Counted from the stretch's first letter, positions 7,002 to 15,501 are shown. The stretch: 40,992 bases of DNA from Xanthobacteraceae bacterium (GCA_019746135.1 JAIESI010000071.1:1-40992), one strand, 5' to 3'. A program made the numbers and translations. Notes: generated from the sequence alone by a model not told the origin.

Positions 7002-8012
7002 TCACGAATTCGTGCGCCGCGCCTTCCGCGCGATGAAGCGCCCGACGCGTCCATCGATCGCGGCGACGCCGATGAAGATCGCGATCATGCCGGCGAGTTG
7101 CCGCGCGCTCAGGCTTTCGTCGAGCAGCACTATGCCCATCAGAATGGCGCTGACCGGGATCAGGAACGTCACCAGCAGCGCGTTGGTCGCACCGGCCCGC
7201 GCGATCAGCCGGAAGTAGATCAGATACGCCAGCGCCGACGACAGCAGGGCGATGCCGATGAGCGCGCCCAGCGCCGCGTTCGACGCGGTCAAGAATGCCG
7301 ACGGCTTGTCGAACAGCAGGACGAACGGCAGCAGCAGCACCGTGGACATGGTGAGCTGTCCGCTTGCGACCATGATCGGCGGCACGCCGCGCAGCCGCCG
7401 GCTCAGCACCGCGCCGAATGCGTAGAAGCACGCCGCGGCAAGGCAGGCGAGCTCCGCCAGCACGTCGGAGCCGAGCTCGCTGAGCAGTCCCGGGCCGATC
7501 AGCACCACGACGCCGATAAAGCCGGCGATGAGGCCGACGACACGGCCGGCGGTCAGCCTGTCATCGCGGGTGAGCGCGTGGGCCACCAGCACGCCGAACA
7601 GCGGCGTGGTGGCGTTGAGGATCGAGGCAAGCCCGATCGAGATGTAGAGCTGGCCCCAGAAGATCAGCGTGAACGGGATGGCGTTGTTGAGCGCGGCCAT
7701 CACCGTCAGCAGCAGCCAGACCGCCGGGTCGCGCGGAAACGGCCCGGCCAGGAGCCGGGCGAGGATCGCAAGCGCGGCCGCGGCGATGCCGACGCGGCCG
7801 AGCGCAAGCGTGAGCGGCGGGATCTCCGGCACCGCGATCTTGGCGAAATAGAACGATCCGCCCCACAGCACGGATAGAAGCAGCAGGAGCGCCCAGTCGG
7901 TGGCCGACATGGACAGGGCAGGCTTGGTCGGGGCAGGCTTGGCCGGTGCAGGCTTGGCCAGGGCAGGCTTGGCCAGGACAGGTCCGGCTTGCGGGGCGGG
8001 TGGACTGGTCAC
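7002..8012 (-). CDS. DMT/EamA family transporter
   Basis: The protein has up to 336 residues with ten hydrophobic segments in two EamA repeats. Typical features are WALLLLLSVLWGGSFYFAKIA at the first helix, LNATTPLFGVLVAHAL near the middle, and VTFLIPVSAILMGIVLLDE in the second repeat, the family pattern for a helix-9 to helix-10 region. It is probably an inner-membrane exporter of a metabolite or drug; the substrate is not readable. The GTG at 8010-8012 gives a proline/alanine/lysine-rich N-terminal tail made from a 15-bp tandem repeat. An internal ATG at 7908-7910 would remove that tail and give 302 residues, closer to normal family length. It ends 49 bases before the ArsR gene, on the same strand. 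Confidence 0.88.
   Translation of the reverse strand: MTSPPAPQAGPVLAKPALAKPAPAKPAPTKPALSMSATDWALLLLLSVLWGGSFYFAKIAVPEIPPLTLALGRVGIAAAALAILARLLAGPFPRDPAVWLLLTVMAALNNAIPFTLIFWGQLYISIGLASILNATTPLFGVLVAHALTRDDRLTAGRVVGLIAGFIGVVVLIGPGLLSELGSDVLAELACLAAACFYAFGAVLSRRLRGVPPIMVASGQLTMSTVLLLPFVLLFDKPSAFLTASNAALGALIGIALLSSALAYLIYFRLIARAGATNALLVTFLIPVSAILMGIVLLDESLSARQLAGMIAIFIGVAAIDGRVGRFIARKARRTNS
7916..7990. repeat. 15-bp tandem repeat within the N-terminus of the DMT transporter gene
   Basis: Four good copies of a 15-bp unit (consensus GGGCAGGCTTGGCCR) start at 7916, 7931, 7946 and 7961, and a degraded fifth starts at 7976. Read in the gene they encode a pentapeptide of the type AKPA(L/P). The unit length keeps frame, so copy number can change without disrupting the gene. 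Confidence 0.85.
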
Positions 8013-8081
8013 ATCGGCGTTCCAAAATGCGGCCGAACCTGCCCGATGCGGGCCCGGCAGACCACCCGATAGCCGGTATCG

Positions 8082-8096
8082 TTAACCCGGGCTTAA
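8082..8096 (+). promoter_or_regulatory. CtrA-type box upstream of the motility-like gene pair
   Basis: TTAA-CCCGGGC-TTAA followed by C is an exact TTAA-N7-TTAAC match to the alphaproteobacterial CtrA consensus. It lies 62 bases before the ATG at 8159. A third TTAA occurs at 8111. CtrA binding is inferred from the match. Confidence 0.6.
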
Positions 8097-8158
8097 CCGG
8101 TCAGAAAGTCTTAACGCCTTTCCCGTAAGAGGGCACACAGAGGAATCCGGACTGGCCG

Positions 8159-8716
8159 ATGGCGATTGCGTCGATCAACATAGCGTCCGCGACCGGGACG
8201 AACTGGCTCAAGGAAGCGCAGGAGGCCGCTGACGCCGCGGCGAACCCGGGCGGCATCATGGGCGCGCTGCAGGATTCCAAGTACCCCGGCAGCATCGACA
8301 ACTTCCTCACCAAGAGCCAGAAGACCATGGCGAACTTTGCGCAGATCTCTGCGAGCACGCAGTCGTCGGCGGCAACGCTGGCCTTGCAGATGGCCGATGC
8401 CGCGCAGGCCAAGCGCATGCAGGAGAAGATGGCGCTGCAGCAGAAGTTCGATCAGCAGCCGACCAACTACAACCCGCCGACCGAGCTCGATCCGATCATC
8501 TACTTCGAGGACGGCACCAACATCGACACCACCACCAACATCATGACGCTGCTGAACGGCACGCAGATCGACATCACGACCGGACAGGAGGTGGTGGATC
8601 CGAGCTCGATCGTCAACCTCGCCAACGGCGCCTACATCGACACCAAGAAGAACATCATGACGCTTGCCGACGGCACCAGGATCGACACGGTGACCGGTCT
8701 CAAGATCACAGTCTGA
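8159..8716 (+). CDS. Hypothetical protein with Ala-rich N-terminus and C-terminal beta-hairpin-like repeats
   Basis: A 185-residue protein of no family I can name. Residues 1-100 are Ala/Gln/Met-rich and probably helical, with no signal peptide or membrane segment. After a Pro/Asn linker (about 100-112) there are four half-repeats of the form xDGTxIDTxTx: 115-127, 128-142 (IMTLLNGTQIDITTG), 152-165 and 166-180 (IMTLADGTRIDTVTG). They group as two 30-residue units and suggest a small repetitive beta structure. It precedes a short YjfB-like gene by 51 bases and has a CtrA-type box upstream, so a cell-cycle or motility-linked surface or export role is possible. This is inference only; the frame and codon use look like a real gene. 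Confidence 0.8.
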   Translation: MAIASINIASATGTNWLKEAQEAADAAANPGGIMGALQDSKYPGSIDNFLTKSQKTMANFAQISASTQSSAATLALQMADAAQAKRMQEKMALQQKFDQQPTNYNPPTELDPIIYFEDGTNIDTTTNIMTLLNGTQIDITTGQEVVDPSSIVNLANGAYIDTKKNIMTLADGTRIDTVTGLKITV

Positions 8717-8767
8717 CGCTCCGCTTCGCCGCAAAAAGCCGCGGCAGGCCCCTGACGAGTATTGTGC

Positions 8768-8968
8768 ATGGACGTTGCCTCGATCGCCGCCGCCTTCATC
8801 GCCGCGCAGGCCAGCCAGGTGCAGACCGCGGTTGCGGCCAAGATGCTGAAGATGAACGCCGAGTCCGCGCAGAATGCGGTCAAGCTGCTCGACGCCGCGC
8901 AGCAGAACATGCAGAGCCTCGCCAATGTCGCGAGCGGCATCGGCCAGAACCTGAATATTTCCGTCTAG
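8768..8968 (+). CDS. YjfB-like putative motility protein (short)
   Basis: The start is set at the ATG at 8768 (66 residues), not at a TTG two codons earlier. It opens MDVASIAAAFIAAQASQVQTAV, continues KMLKMNAESAQNAVKLLDAA and ends in Asn/Gly-rich sequence. The opening MD(V/I)xxIAxA, a QxxVxxxVxxKMLK-type helix, and a size near 60-70 residues match the YjfB putative-motility family, known in Bacillus and present in alphaproteobacteria, whose function is still unclear. The match is by pattern, not by search. It follows the beta-repeat gene and ends 9 bases from the convergent tlpA gene. Confidence 0.65.
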   Translation: MDVASIAAAFIAAQASQVQTAVAAKMLKMNAESAQNAVKLLDAAQQNMQSLANVASGIGQNLNISV

Positions 8969-8986
8969 CTGGTGGAGCTATTTTTT
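8966..8986 (+). terminator. Short intrinsic terminator formed from two stop codons
   Basis: TAGCT (8966-8970) pairs with AGCTA (8976-8980) around a GGTGG loop, followed by six T. The stem contains the TAG of the YjfB-like gene and, on the other strand, the TAG of tlpA. The stem is only 5 bp, so efficiency is uncertain. Confidence 0.45.
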
Positions 8987-9643
8987 CAGCGCGGCCGTCA
9001 CGAGCTTGATCGCGTCGTCGCTTGCCCACTCCGCCGGTCCCGCCAGCGCCGCAAGCTCGCAGCCGCTCGGATCGATCAGCAGCGTGGTCGGCATGCCGAA
9101 CGCCTTGCCGATCGATTTGAGGTCCTGAAACACCTTGGCGCTGTTGTCGGCATAGTAGTCGAGCTTGCGGATGCCGACGTCCTTCAGCCAGGCCTTGGGC
9201 TTGTCGGTATTGCGGGTGTCGATGTTGATCGCAACCACCTCGAAATCCGGTCCGCCGAGCTTGGCCTGAAGGGCATCAAGCGCAGGCATCTCCTTGCGGC
9301 AGGGCTCGCACCAGGTGGCCCAAAGGTTCAGCAGCACGGTGCGGCCGCGCCAGTCGGCGAGGGTCTTGTCCGCGCCCGAGGCGTCCTTGAAGGCCAGCGT
9401 TGGCAGGATTTTCGAGGCTTTGACCACGCCGACGGCCGCCACCTCGCCGTGGGCCAGGGGGGCGATCCGGCCGGCCGTTTCGACGGCCGCTTGGCAGGCC
9501 GGGTCGGTCCCCGCATTGCCCATCAGGCGGCCAATCCCGTATATCCCCGCAAGCCCGACAGTGACGCCGACCACGCCGCCGAGGAGGACCAAGGCGAGCC
9601 GCTTCTTGGCGTGACTTCGGGCGGCGTCTTGCGGATCGGTCAT
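8978..9643 (-). CDS. tlpA: TlpA-type thiol:disulfide interchange protein
   Basis: The start at the ATG at 9641-9643 gives 221 residues. A short cytoplasmic head is followed by one membrane segment (about residues 16-38, LALVLLGGVVGVTVGLAGIYG), then a periplasmic thioredoxin domain. The domain has LLNLWATWCEPCRKEMPALD with the CxxC site, the TlpA-typical VVAINIDTRNTDKPKAWLK, cis-Pro at GMPTTLLID, and the extra Cys in SGCELAALAGPAEW. The layout closely follows Bradyrhizobium TlpA, which keeps cytochrome oxidase subunit II and ScoI reduced for copper insertion. It is divergent from argH with only 15 bases between start codons, a conserved pairing in related genomes as far as I recall. Longer upstream frames lie within argH and were not used. 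Confidence 0.92.
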   Translation of the reverse strand: MTDPQDAARSHAKKRLALVLLGGVVGVTVGLAGIYGIGRLMGNAGTDPACQAAVETAGRIAPLAHGEVAAVGVVKASKILPTLAFKDASGADKTLADWRGRTVLLNLWATWCEPCRKEMPALDALQAKLGGPDFEVVAINIDTRNTDKPKAWLKDVGIRKLDYYADNSAKVFQDLKSIGKAFGMPTTLLIDPSGCELAALAGPAEWASDDAIKLVTAALKK

Positions 9644-9658
9644 GATGGATGAATTCCG

Positions 9659-11071
9659 GTGGCTAAGAAGAAGAAATCTGTGAGCAACAAGATGTGGGGC
9701 GGACGTTTCGCGTCCGGGCCTGCCGCCATCATGGAGAAGATCAACACCTCGATCGACTTCGACTGGCACCTGTACCGGCAGGATATCGCCGCGAGCAAGG
9801 CTCACGCCGAGATGCTGGCCAAACAGGGCATCATCGGCGCGGACGATGCCCGGAGGATCGCTCACGGTCTAGACACGATCTTGTCAGAGATCGGCTCGGG
9901 CAAGTTCCAATTCAAGCGGCAGCTCGAGGACATCCATATGAATGTCGAGGCGCGGCTGGCCGAGCTGATCGGCCCGGCCGCAGGCCGGCTGCACACCGCG
10001 CGCTCGCGCAACGATCAGGTCGCGACCGATTTCCGGCTCTGGGTGCGGGCGCGGATCGACGACATCGACGGATTGCTCGCCGATTATCAAAAGGCGCTGG
10101 CCGAGAAGGCGCTGGAGCAAGCCGCGACCGTGATGCCGGGCTTCACCCATTTGCAGACCGCGCAGCCGGTCACCTTCGGCCACCATCTGCTGGCGTATGT
10201 CGAGATGGCCTCGCGCGACCGCAGCCGGTTCGCCGGCGCGCGCGCGCGCCTGAACGAGTCGCCGTTGGGTGCGGCCGCGCTCGCCGGCACGTCCTTTCCG
10301 CTCGACCGCGACATGACGGCCGAGGCGCTGGAGTTCGATGCGCCGATGGCGAACTCGCTCGACGCGGTGTCCGACCGCGATTTCGTGATGGAGACGCTGT
10401 CGGCCGCGGCGATCGCCTCGGTGCACCTGTCGCGCTTTGCCGAAGAGATCGTGATCTGGACCTCGCCGCTGGTCGGGCTCGTCAAGCTTTCCGACAAGTT
10501 CACCACCGGCTCCTCGATCATGCCGCAGAAGCGCAATCCGGACGCCGCCGAGCTGGTGCGCGCCAAGAGCGGCCGCGTGGTCGGCACGCTCAACCAGATG
10601 CTGATGGTGATGAAAGGCCTGCCGCTCGCCTACCAGAAGGACATGCAGGAGGACAAGGAAGGCACCATCGAGGCGTTCGACGCGCTGGCGCTGTCCATCG
10701 ACGCCATGACCGGCATGGTGCGCGACATGCAACCGGACACCGAACGCATGAAGGAGGCGGCCGGCGCGGGCTATGCCACCGCGACCGATCTCGCCGACTG
10801 GCTGGTGCGGACGCTGAAGATGCCGTTCCGCGACGCCCACCACGTCACCGGGCGGATTGTGGCGAAGGCCGCGGAACAGGATCTGCCGCTGCACCGGCTG
10901 CCGCTCGCCGAAATGAAAAAGATCGAGCCGAAGATCACGCAGGCCGTGTTCGACGTGCTTTCGGTCGAACGGTCGGTGACGAGCCGCACCAGCTACGGTG
11001 GTACCGCGCCGAAAAACGTCCGGGCCCAGGCGAAGAAATGGCTGAAGGCACTGGAGCGCGAGCGCGGTTGA
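9659..11071 (+). CDS. argH: Argininosuccinate lyase
   Basis: This enzyme splits argininosuccinate into arginine and fumarate, the last step of arginine synthesis. At 470 residues it has normal length. Seen are NKMWGGRF at the N-terminus, [17 protein letters not shown] (about residues 113-129), [16 protein letters not shown] with the catalytic His, and the fumarase/aspartase superfamily signature [13 protein letters not shown] with the active Ser. The start used is the GTG at 9659; a GTG at 9680 (just before SNKMWGG) is an alternative that fits the usual N-terminus, and neither has a strong ribosome site. It is followed on the same strand by lptM and lysA. Confidence 0.96.
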   Translation: MAKKKKSVSNKMWGGRFASGPAAIMEKINTSIDFDWHLYRQDIAASKAHAEMLAKQGIIGADDARRIAHGLDTILSEIGSGKFQFKRQLEDIHMNVEARLAELIGPAAGRLHTARSRNDQVATDFRLWVRARIDDIDGLLADYQKALAEKALEQAATVMPGFTHLQTAQPVTFGHHLLAYVEMASRDRSRFAGARARLNESPLGAAALAGTSFPLDRDMTAEALEFDAPMANSLDAVSDRDFVMETLSAAAIASVHLSRFAEEIVIWTSPLVGLVKLSDKFTTGSSIMPQKRNPDAAELVRAKSGRVVGTLNQMLMVMKGLPLAYQKDMQEDKEGTIEAFDALALSIDAMTGMVRDMQPDTERMKEAAGAGYATATDLADWLVRTLKMPFRDAHHVTGRIVAKAAEQDLPLHRLPLAEMKKIEPKITQAVFDVLSVERSVTSRTSYGGTAPKNVRAQAKKWLKALERERG

Positions 11072-11206
11072 CCACGACGCGCTTCGTCACGATTCGCTCA
11101 CGATTGCCCGCAAACTGGTGCATGGGCCGGGATGGTTAACGCAATGAGCCGCGAATTTCGTAAAAGGGGCGCGTTCTGCTATGGTGCGCGAAATCCGGAG
11201 TCGAAA

Positions 11207-11467
11207 GTGCCGCGGCCGAAGCTCTCGTTGATCTCGCTTGCCCTTGTCGGCGCTTTCGCCCTGACCCTCGCAGGCTGCGGCCGCAAAGGCGCGCTCGATC
11301 CGCCGCCCGGGGGCTACGCGCTGGAGCGGGCGACCACCAAGACGCCGGTGACCAGCCGTGGCGACACGCTGGCGCCGCGTACCGGGCCGGCCTATGACGA
11401 GGAAGGCAATCCGATCGCCCCGGAAGGGCCGCGACGGCGAACGCCGGCCGACTGGCTTCTCGACTGA
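11207..11467 (+). CDS. lptM: LPS translocon maturation chaperone LptM (small lipoprotein)
   Basis: The start is put at the GTG at 11207 because CGGAG lies six bases upstream and this gives a normal lipoprotein signal: PRPKLSLISLALVGAF then LTLAGC with the acylated Cys at residue 24. The mature protein begins CGRKGALDPPP, the highly conserved LptM (formerly YifL) start. LptM binds the LptD-LptE complex and helps LptD disulfide maturation. The 86-residue form has a disordered proline-rich tail ending RRRTPADWLLD, longer than in enterics but usual in Rhizobiales. An ATG at 11144 or GTG at 11132 would add residues that spoil the signal peptide. It lies between argH and lysA, 7 bases from lysA. 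Confidence 0.88.
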   Translation: MPRPKLSLISLALVGAFALTLAGCGRKGALDPPPGGYALERATTKTPVTSRGDTLAPRTGPAYDEEGNPIAPEGPRRRTPADWLLD

Positions 11468-11474
11468 GCACCCG

Positions 11475-12740
11475 ATGCACCACTTCGACTATCGCAACGG
11501 CGTGCTGCATGCCGAGGCGGTCAATCTCGTAGATCTGGCCCAGGCCGTAGGCACCCCGTTCTACTGCTATTCGACCGCGACGCTGGAGCGGCACTACCGT
11601 GTGTTTGCCGGCGCGTTCGCCGACGTGCCGTCGCTGGTCTGCTACGCCGTCAAGGCCAACTCCAACCAGGCGGTGATCGCCACGCTCGCCAAGCTCGGCG
11701 CCGGCGCTGATGTGGTGTCGGGCGGCGAGCTCAAGCGGGCGCTCAAGGCCGGCGTGCCGCCGGACAAGATCATGTTCTCCGGCATCGGCAAGACCGCGGC
11801 TGAGCTGGCGATGGCGCTCGACGAGAACATCCTCTGCGTCAACGTCGAGTCCGAGCCCGAGCTTGAGCTGCTCTCCTCGATTGCCGCGGGCAAGGGCCGC
11901 ACCGCGAGCGTCTCGGTGCGCGTCAACCCCGATATCGATGCCAAGACCCATCACAAGATTTCGACCGGGCGCGCGGAGAACAAGTTCGGTATTCCGATCA
12001 GCCGCGCGCGCGAGGTCTATGCCCATGCGGCGAAGCTGCCGGGCCTTCGCGTCACCGGCGTCGACATGCATATCGGCAGCCAGATCACCGAGCTGTCGCC
12101 GTTCGACGATGCCTTCGCGCTGCTGTCGGACTTCGTGCGCGAGCTGCGAAGCGACGGGCACACGATCGCGCACGTCGATCTCGGCGGTGGTCTCGGCATC
12201 CCCTACCGCGAGGACAACGAGCCGCCGCCCGATCCCACCGCCTATGCGCAGGTGGTCAAGCGGGCGACCCGCGGGCTCGATTGCAAGCTGATCTTCGAGC
12301 CGGGCCGCCTGATCGTCGGCAATGCCGGCATCCTGGTGACGCGCGTGCTCTACCTCAAGCGCGGCGAGGCCAAGACCTTCGTCATCGTCGACGCCGCCAT
12401 GAACGACCTGGTCCGGCCGACGCTGTACGAGGCCCATCACGACATCCGGCCGGTGAAGGAAACCGCCCCCGGCACGGCGAAGATTGTGGCCGACGTGGTC
12501 GGGCCGGTCTGCGAATCGGGCGACTTCCTGGCGCTCGATCGGGGGCTGGTGGAGCCAAAGCCCGGCGACCTCCTGGCGATCATGACCGCCGGGGCCTACG
12601 GGGCGGTCCAGTCCGGCACCTACAACACCCGGGCGCTCATTCCGGAAGTCCTTGTCCGGGATGGCGAATGGGCCCTGGTGCGGCCGCGCCTTGAAGCCGA
12701 CGAATTGATCGGCCTTGATAGGCTTCCGGCGTGGCTTTGA
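11475..12740 (+). CDS. lysA: Diaminopimelate decarboxylase
   Basis: A PLP enzyme that converts meso-diaminopimelate to lysine, the last step of lysine synthesis. The ATG at 11475 gives 421 residues starting MHHFDYRNGVLHAE. PLP Lys is at about residue 60 (VCYAVKANSN). Also seen are the HKISTGRAENKFGI segment, HIGSQI, the phosphate-binding DLGGGLGIPY, EPGRLIVGNAG, VGPVCESGDFLALDR with the substrate-binding Cys-Glu, and AGAYGAVQSGTYN. It begins 7 bases after lptM, so argH-lptM-lysA is likely one transcript. All catalytic motifs are intact. Confidence 0.96.
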   Translation: MHHFDYRNGVLHAEAVNLVDLAQAVGTPFYCYSTATLERHYRVFAGAFADVPSLVCYAVKANSNQAVIATLAKLGAGADVVSGGELKRALKAGVPPDKIMFSGIGKTAAELAMALDENILCVNVESEPELELLSSIAAGKGRTASVSVRVNPDIDAKTHHKISTGRAENKFGIPISRAREVYAHAAKLPGLRVTGVDMHIGSQITELSPFDDAFALLSDFVRELRSDGHTIAHVDLGGGLGIPYREDNEPPPDPTAYAQVVKRATRGLDCKLIFEPGRLIVGNAGILVTRVLYLKRGEAKTFVIVDAAMNDLVRPTLYEAHHDIRPVKETAPGTAKIVADVVGPVCESGDFLALDRGLVEPKPGDLLAIMTAGAYGAVQSGTYNTRALIPEVLVRDGEWALVRPRLEADELIGLDRLPAWL

Positions 12741-12887
12741 GTGGTTCCGCCATCACGATGGCGTGCGAATTGCTAGGATAGCCTTGGAGCGCCGTGCCGC
12801 GGAACAGGCTCCGTGGTACGATATTGTCACTTCAAGATTCTGCTGGGCCTGCCGTCGGGCCCGTTTTGGGCCTGTACTGGAGCCGAC

Positions 12888-15473
12888 TTGACCGAAACGA
12901 CCGCCGAACCCCCTGAAGGCCTGCGTCTTGCCCGCACCGGAGAGGCCATGCTCTCGCGGGGGCTGTTCCGCGCGCGGGCGGCGATCCTGTGGGAGCGGCT
13001 GTGGCCGGCGCTGGCCTCGATGGCGACGGCGGCGGGCCTGTTCCTTGCCGTGTCCTGGCTCGGGCTGTGGCTCTGGCTGCCGCCGATCGGCCGCGCCATC
13101 GGCGTCGGCGTGTTTTTCATCCTGGCGGTCGCCGCGACCCTGCCGTTGCTCAAGGTCCGCTGGCCGAGCCGGAACGACGGGCTTCGCCGGCTCGACCGCT
13201 TCAGCCAGCTGCCGCACCGGCCGGCCACGGCGATCGCCGACAAGATGGCGCCCGAGGCTGGCGATCAGCTGGCGGTTGCGCTCTGGCGCGCCCATCTCGA
13301 GCGCGCCTTGCGCGCGGCGAGCGCGCTGAAGTCCGGCAATCCTTCGCCGAAGCTTCCGCTCCGCGACCCGTTTGCGCTGCGTGCCCTGGTGCTGGTGCTG
13401 GTTGCGGTGACCTTCGTTGCCGCCGGCAGCGAGCGTACGCGACGCGTTGCGGCGGCGTTCGACTGGCAGGGCGTCGTCATGCCGGCGAACTACCGGCTCG
13501 ACGCCTGGGTGACGCCGCCGGCCTATACCGGGCGGCCGCCGATGATCCTGCCGGGCCTGCGCCCGGGCGAGCCGTCGCAGCCGCGCAGCACCGCGGCGGT
13601 GTCGGTGCCGGCCGGCTCGACGCTGGTGGTGCGCGCGACCGGGCAATCGGGCCTGGACGTCGCGGTTGCGGGCGGCGTTGCCGAGGCCAACAAGACCGGT
13701 GCCAACACTGCGCCGCAGGCTCCGAAAGGCACCGAGGAGAAGCACTTCACGATCACCGACGCCGGCAGTGCGACGGTGAAGGGCGTCGGCGAGGATGTCA
13801 CCTGGCGGTTCACCGCGGTGCCCGACCGGCCGCCGACCATTGCGCTCGCCAAGGAACCGGAGCCGCAGCTCCGCGGCTCGCTGCTGTTGAACTACAAGCT
13901 CGAGGACGACTACGGCGTGGTCGACGCGCAGGCGACGTTCGAGCGCAAGGCTGCCGCGTCGCGGCCCGGCGGCAAGGAGCCGCGCCCGCTCTATGAAGCG
14001 CCGAACTTCCCGCTGGTGCTGCCGCAGGCGCGCACCCGCAACGGTGCAGCGTCCACCACCAAGGACCTGTCCGAGCATCCCTGGGCCGGCGTCGACGTGA
14101 CCATGACGCTCGCGGCCCGCGACGAAGGCAACAACGAAGGCCGTTCGGCTCCGCAGGAGATGCGGCTGCCGGAGCGGCCGTTCGCCAAGGCGCTGCCGCG
14201 CGCGCTGATCGAGCAGCGCCGCAACCTCGCGCTCGACGCCCATGCCAAGGACCGCGTGCTGATGGCGCTCGATGCGCTGACCATCGCGCCGGAGCGCTTC
14301 ATCCCCGAAACCAGCGTCTATCTCGGGCTGCGCTCGATCTACTGGCAGCTCTCGCGCGCCGAGAACGACGACACGCTGCGCGACGTGGTCACGCGGCTCT
14401 GGGCGATGGCGGTGATGCTCGAGGACGGCAACGTCTCCGAGACCGAGAAGCAGCTTCGCGCCGCCCAGGATGCGTTGCGCGAGGCGCTGGAACGCGGCGC
14501 GTCCGACGAAGAGATCAAGAAGCTGATGGACGAGCTTCGCGCGGCGCTCGACAAGTTCATGCAGGCGCTGGCCGAGGAGCTGCGTAAGAACCCGCAGATG
14601 GCGCGGCCGCTCGACCGCAACCAGATGCGCGAGCTGCGCTCGCAGGACCTGCGCAACATGCTCGACCGGATGGAGCGCCTGGCGCGCTCCGGCGCGCGCG
14701 ACGCGGCGAAGCAGATGCTCGATCAGCTCCGCCAGATGCTCGACAACCTGCAGATGGCGCGGCCCGGCGGCGAGCAGGGCGACGGCGACGACGACATGCA
14801 GTCGGCGCTGAACGAGCTCGGCGAAATGATCCAGAAGCAGCAGCAGTTGCGCGACCGCACCTTCCGCCAGGGCCAGGATCAGCGCCGCCAGCGCGGCCAG
14901 CAGCGCCAGCAGGGCGACCGCAACCAGATGGGCGAGCTTCGCCAGGACCAGCAGGCGCTGCGCGAGCAGCTCAACAAGCTGCTGGAGGAGCTGCGCAAGC
15001 GCGGCATGATGCCGAGCCAGGGTCAGCAAGGCCAGCAGGGACAGCAGCCGGGTCAGGGACAGCAGGGCGGCGAGATGGATCAGCTCGGCCGCGCCGGCGA
15101 CGCGATGGGCGAGGCCGGCGACCAGCTCGGCGACGGCGATGCCGATGGCGCGGTGGATTCGCAGGGCCGCGCGCTCGAGGCGATGCGCCGGGGCGCGCAA
15201 GGCATGGCGCAGTCGATGCAGCAGCAGATGGGCCAGGGCCCGGGACCGGGCAATCCCGGCCGCACCGGCCAGGCGCGCGCCAACCAGGACACCGATCCGC
15301 TCGGCCGGCCGATGCGCGGCCACGACGTCGACGACACCACGGTCAAGGTGCCGGGCGAGATCGACGTGCAGCGCGCGCGGCGCATTCTGGAAGAGCTGCG
15401 CCGGCGTTTCGGCGAGAGCTTCCGCCCGCAGCTCGAGCTCGACTACATCGAGCGGCTGCTGAAGGATTACTGA
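12888..15473 (+). CDS. TIGR02302 family protein (DUF4175), membrane-anchored
   Basis: A large alphaproteobacterial protein of unknown function that matches the TIGR02302/DUF4175 family. Two or three hydrophobic segments lie near the N-terminus (LASMATAAGLFLAVSWLGLWL, FFILAVAATLPLL), with another near LVLVLVAVTFVAAG. An extracytoplasmic region with LPGLRPGEPS follows, then a long helical C-terminal half rich in Gln, Met and Arg with a Gly/Gln stretch (about residues 700-740), ending RARRILEELRRRFGESFRPQLELDYIERLLKDY. The TTG at 12888 is preferred because GGAG lies seven bases upstream; a GTG at 12813 would give 886 residues. It lies 147 bases after lysA on the same strand, a neighbourhood common in the order. 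Confidence 0.85.
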   Translation: MTETTAEPPEGLRLARTGEAMLSRGLFRARAAILWERLWPALASMATAAGLFLAVSWLGLWLWLPPIGRAIGVGVFFILAVAATLPLLKVRWPSRNDGLRRLDRFSQLPHRPATAIADKMAPEAGDQLAVALWRAHLERALRAASALKSGNPSPKLPLRDPFALRALVLVLVAVTFVAAGSERTRRVAAAFDWQGVVMPANYRLDAWVTPPAYTGRPPMILPGLRPGEPSQPRSTAAVSVPAGSTLVVRATGQSGLDVAVAGGVAEANKTGANTAPQAPKGTEEKHFTITDAGSATVKGVGEDVTWRFTAVPDRPPTIALAKEPEPQLRGSLLLNYKLEDDYGVVDAQATFERKAAASRPGGKEPRPLYEAPNFPLVLPQARTRNGAASTTKDLSEHPWAGVDVTMTLAARDEGNNEGRSAPQEMRLPERPFAKALPRALIEQRRNLALDAHAKDRVLMALDALTIAPERFIPETSVYLGLRSIYWQLSRAENDDTLRDVVTRLWAMAVMLEDGNVSETEKQLRAAQDALREALERGASDEEIKKLMDELRAALDKFMQALAEELRKNPQMARPLDRNQMRELRSQDLRNMLDRMERLARSGARDAAKQMLDQLRQMLDNLQMARPGGEQGDGDDDMQSALNELGEMIQKQQQLRDRTFRQGQDQRRQRGQQRQQGDRNQMGELRQDQQALREQLNKLLEELRKRGMMPSQGQQGQQGQQPGQGQQGGEMDQLGRAGDAMGEAGDQLGDGDADGAVDSQGRALEAMRRGAQGMAQSMQQQMGQGPGPGNPGRTGQARANQDTDPLGRPMRGHDVDDTTVKVPGEIDVQRARRILEELRRRFGESFRPQLELDYIERLLKDY

Positions 15474-15501
15474 GCGGGCGCGCGGAATTTGGCGCGCGCT
15501 C
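15472..15501. terminator. Hairpin between convergent genes (candidate bidirectional terminator)
   Basis: GAGCG and CGCGC (15472-15483, interrupted by GG) pair with GCGCG and CGCTC (15492-15501). It starts within the TIGR02302 stop codon and lies 8 bases from the antiporter stop. There is no real T-run on the plus side, so termination is only probable. Confidence 0.45.

Noticed and set aside
12753..15323. 856-codon open frame on the minus strand opposite the TIGR02302 gene
   Set aside because: It mirrors the real gene's codon bias, is His/Arg/Leu/Ala-rich low-complexity, has no domains, and no ribosome site.
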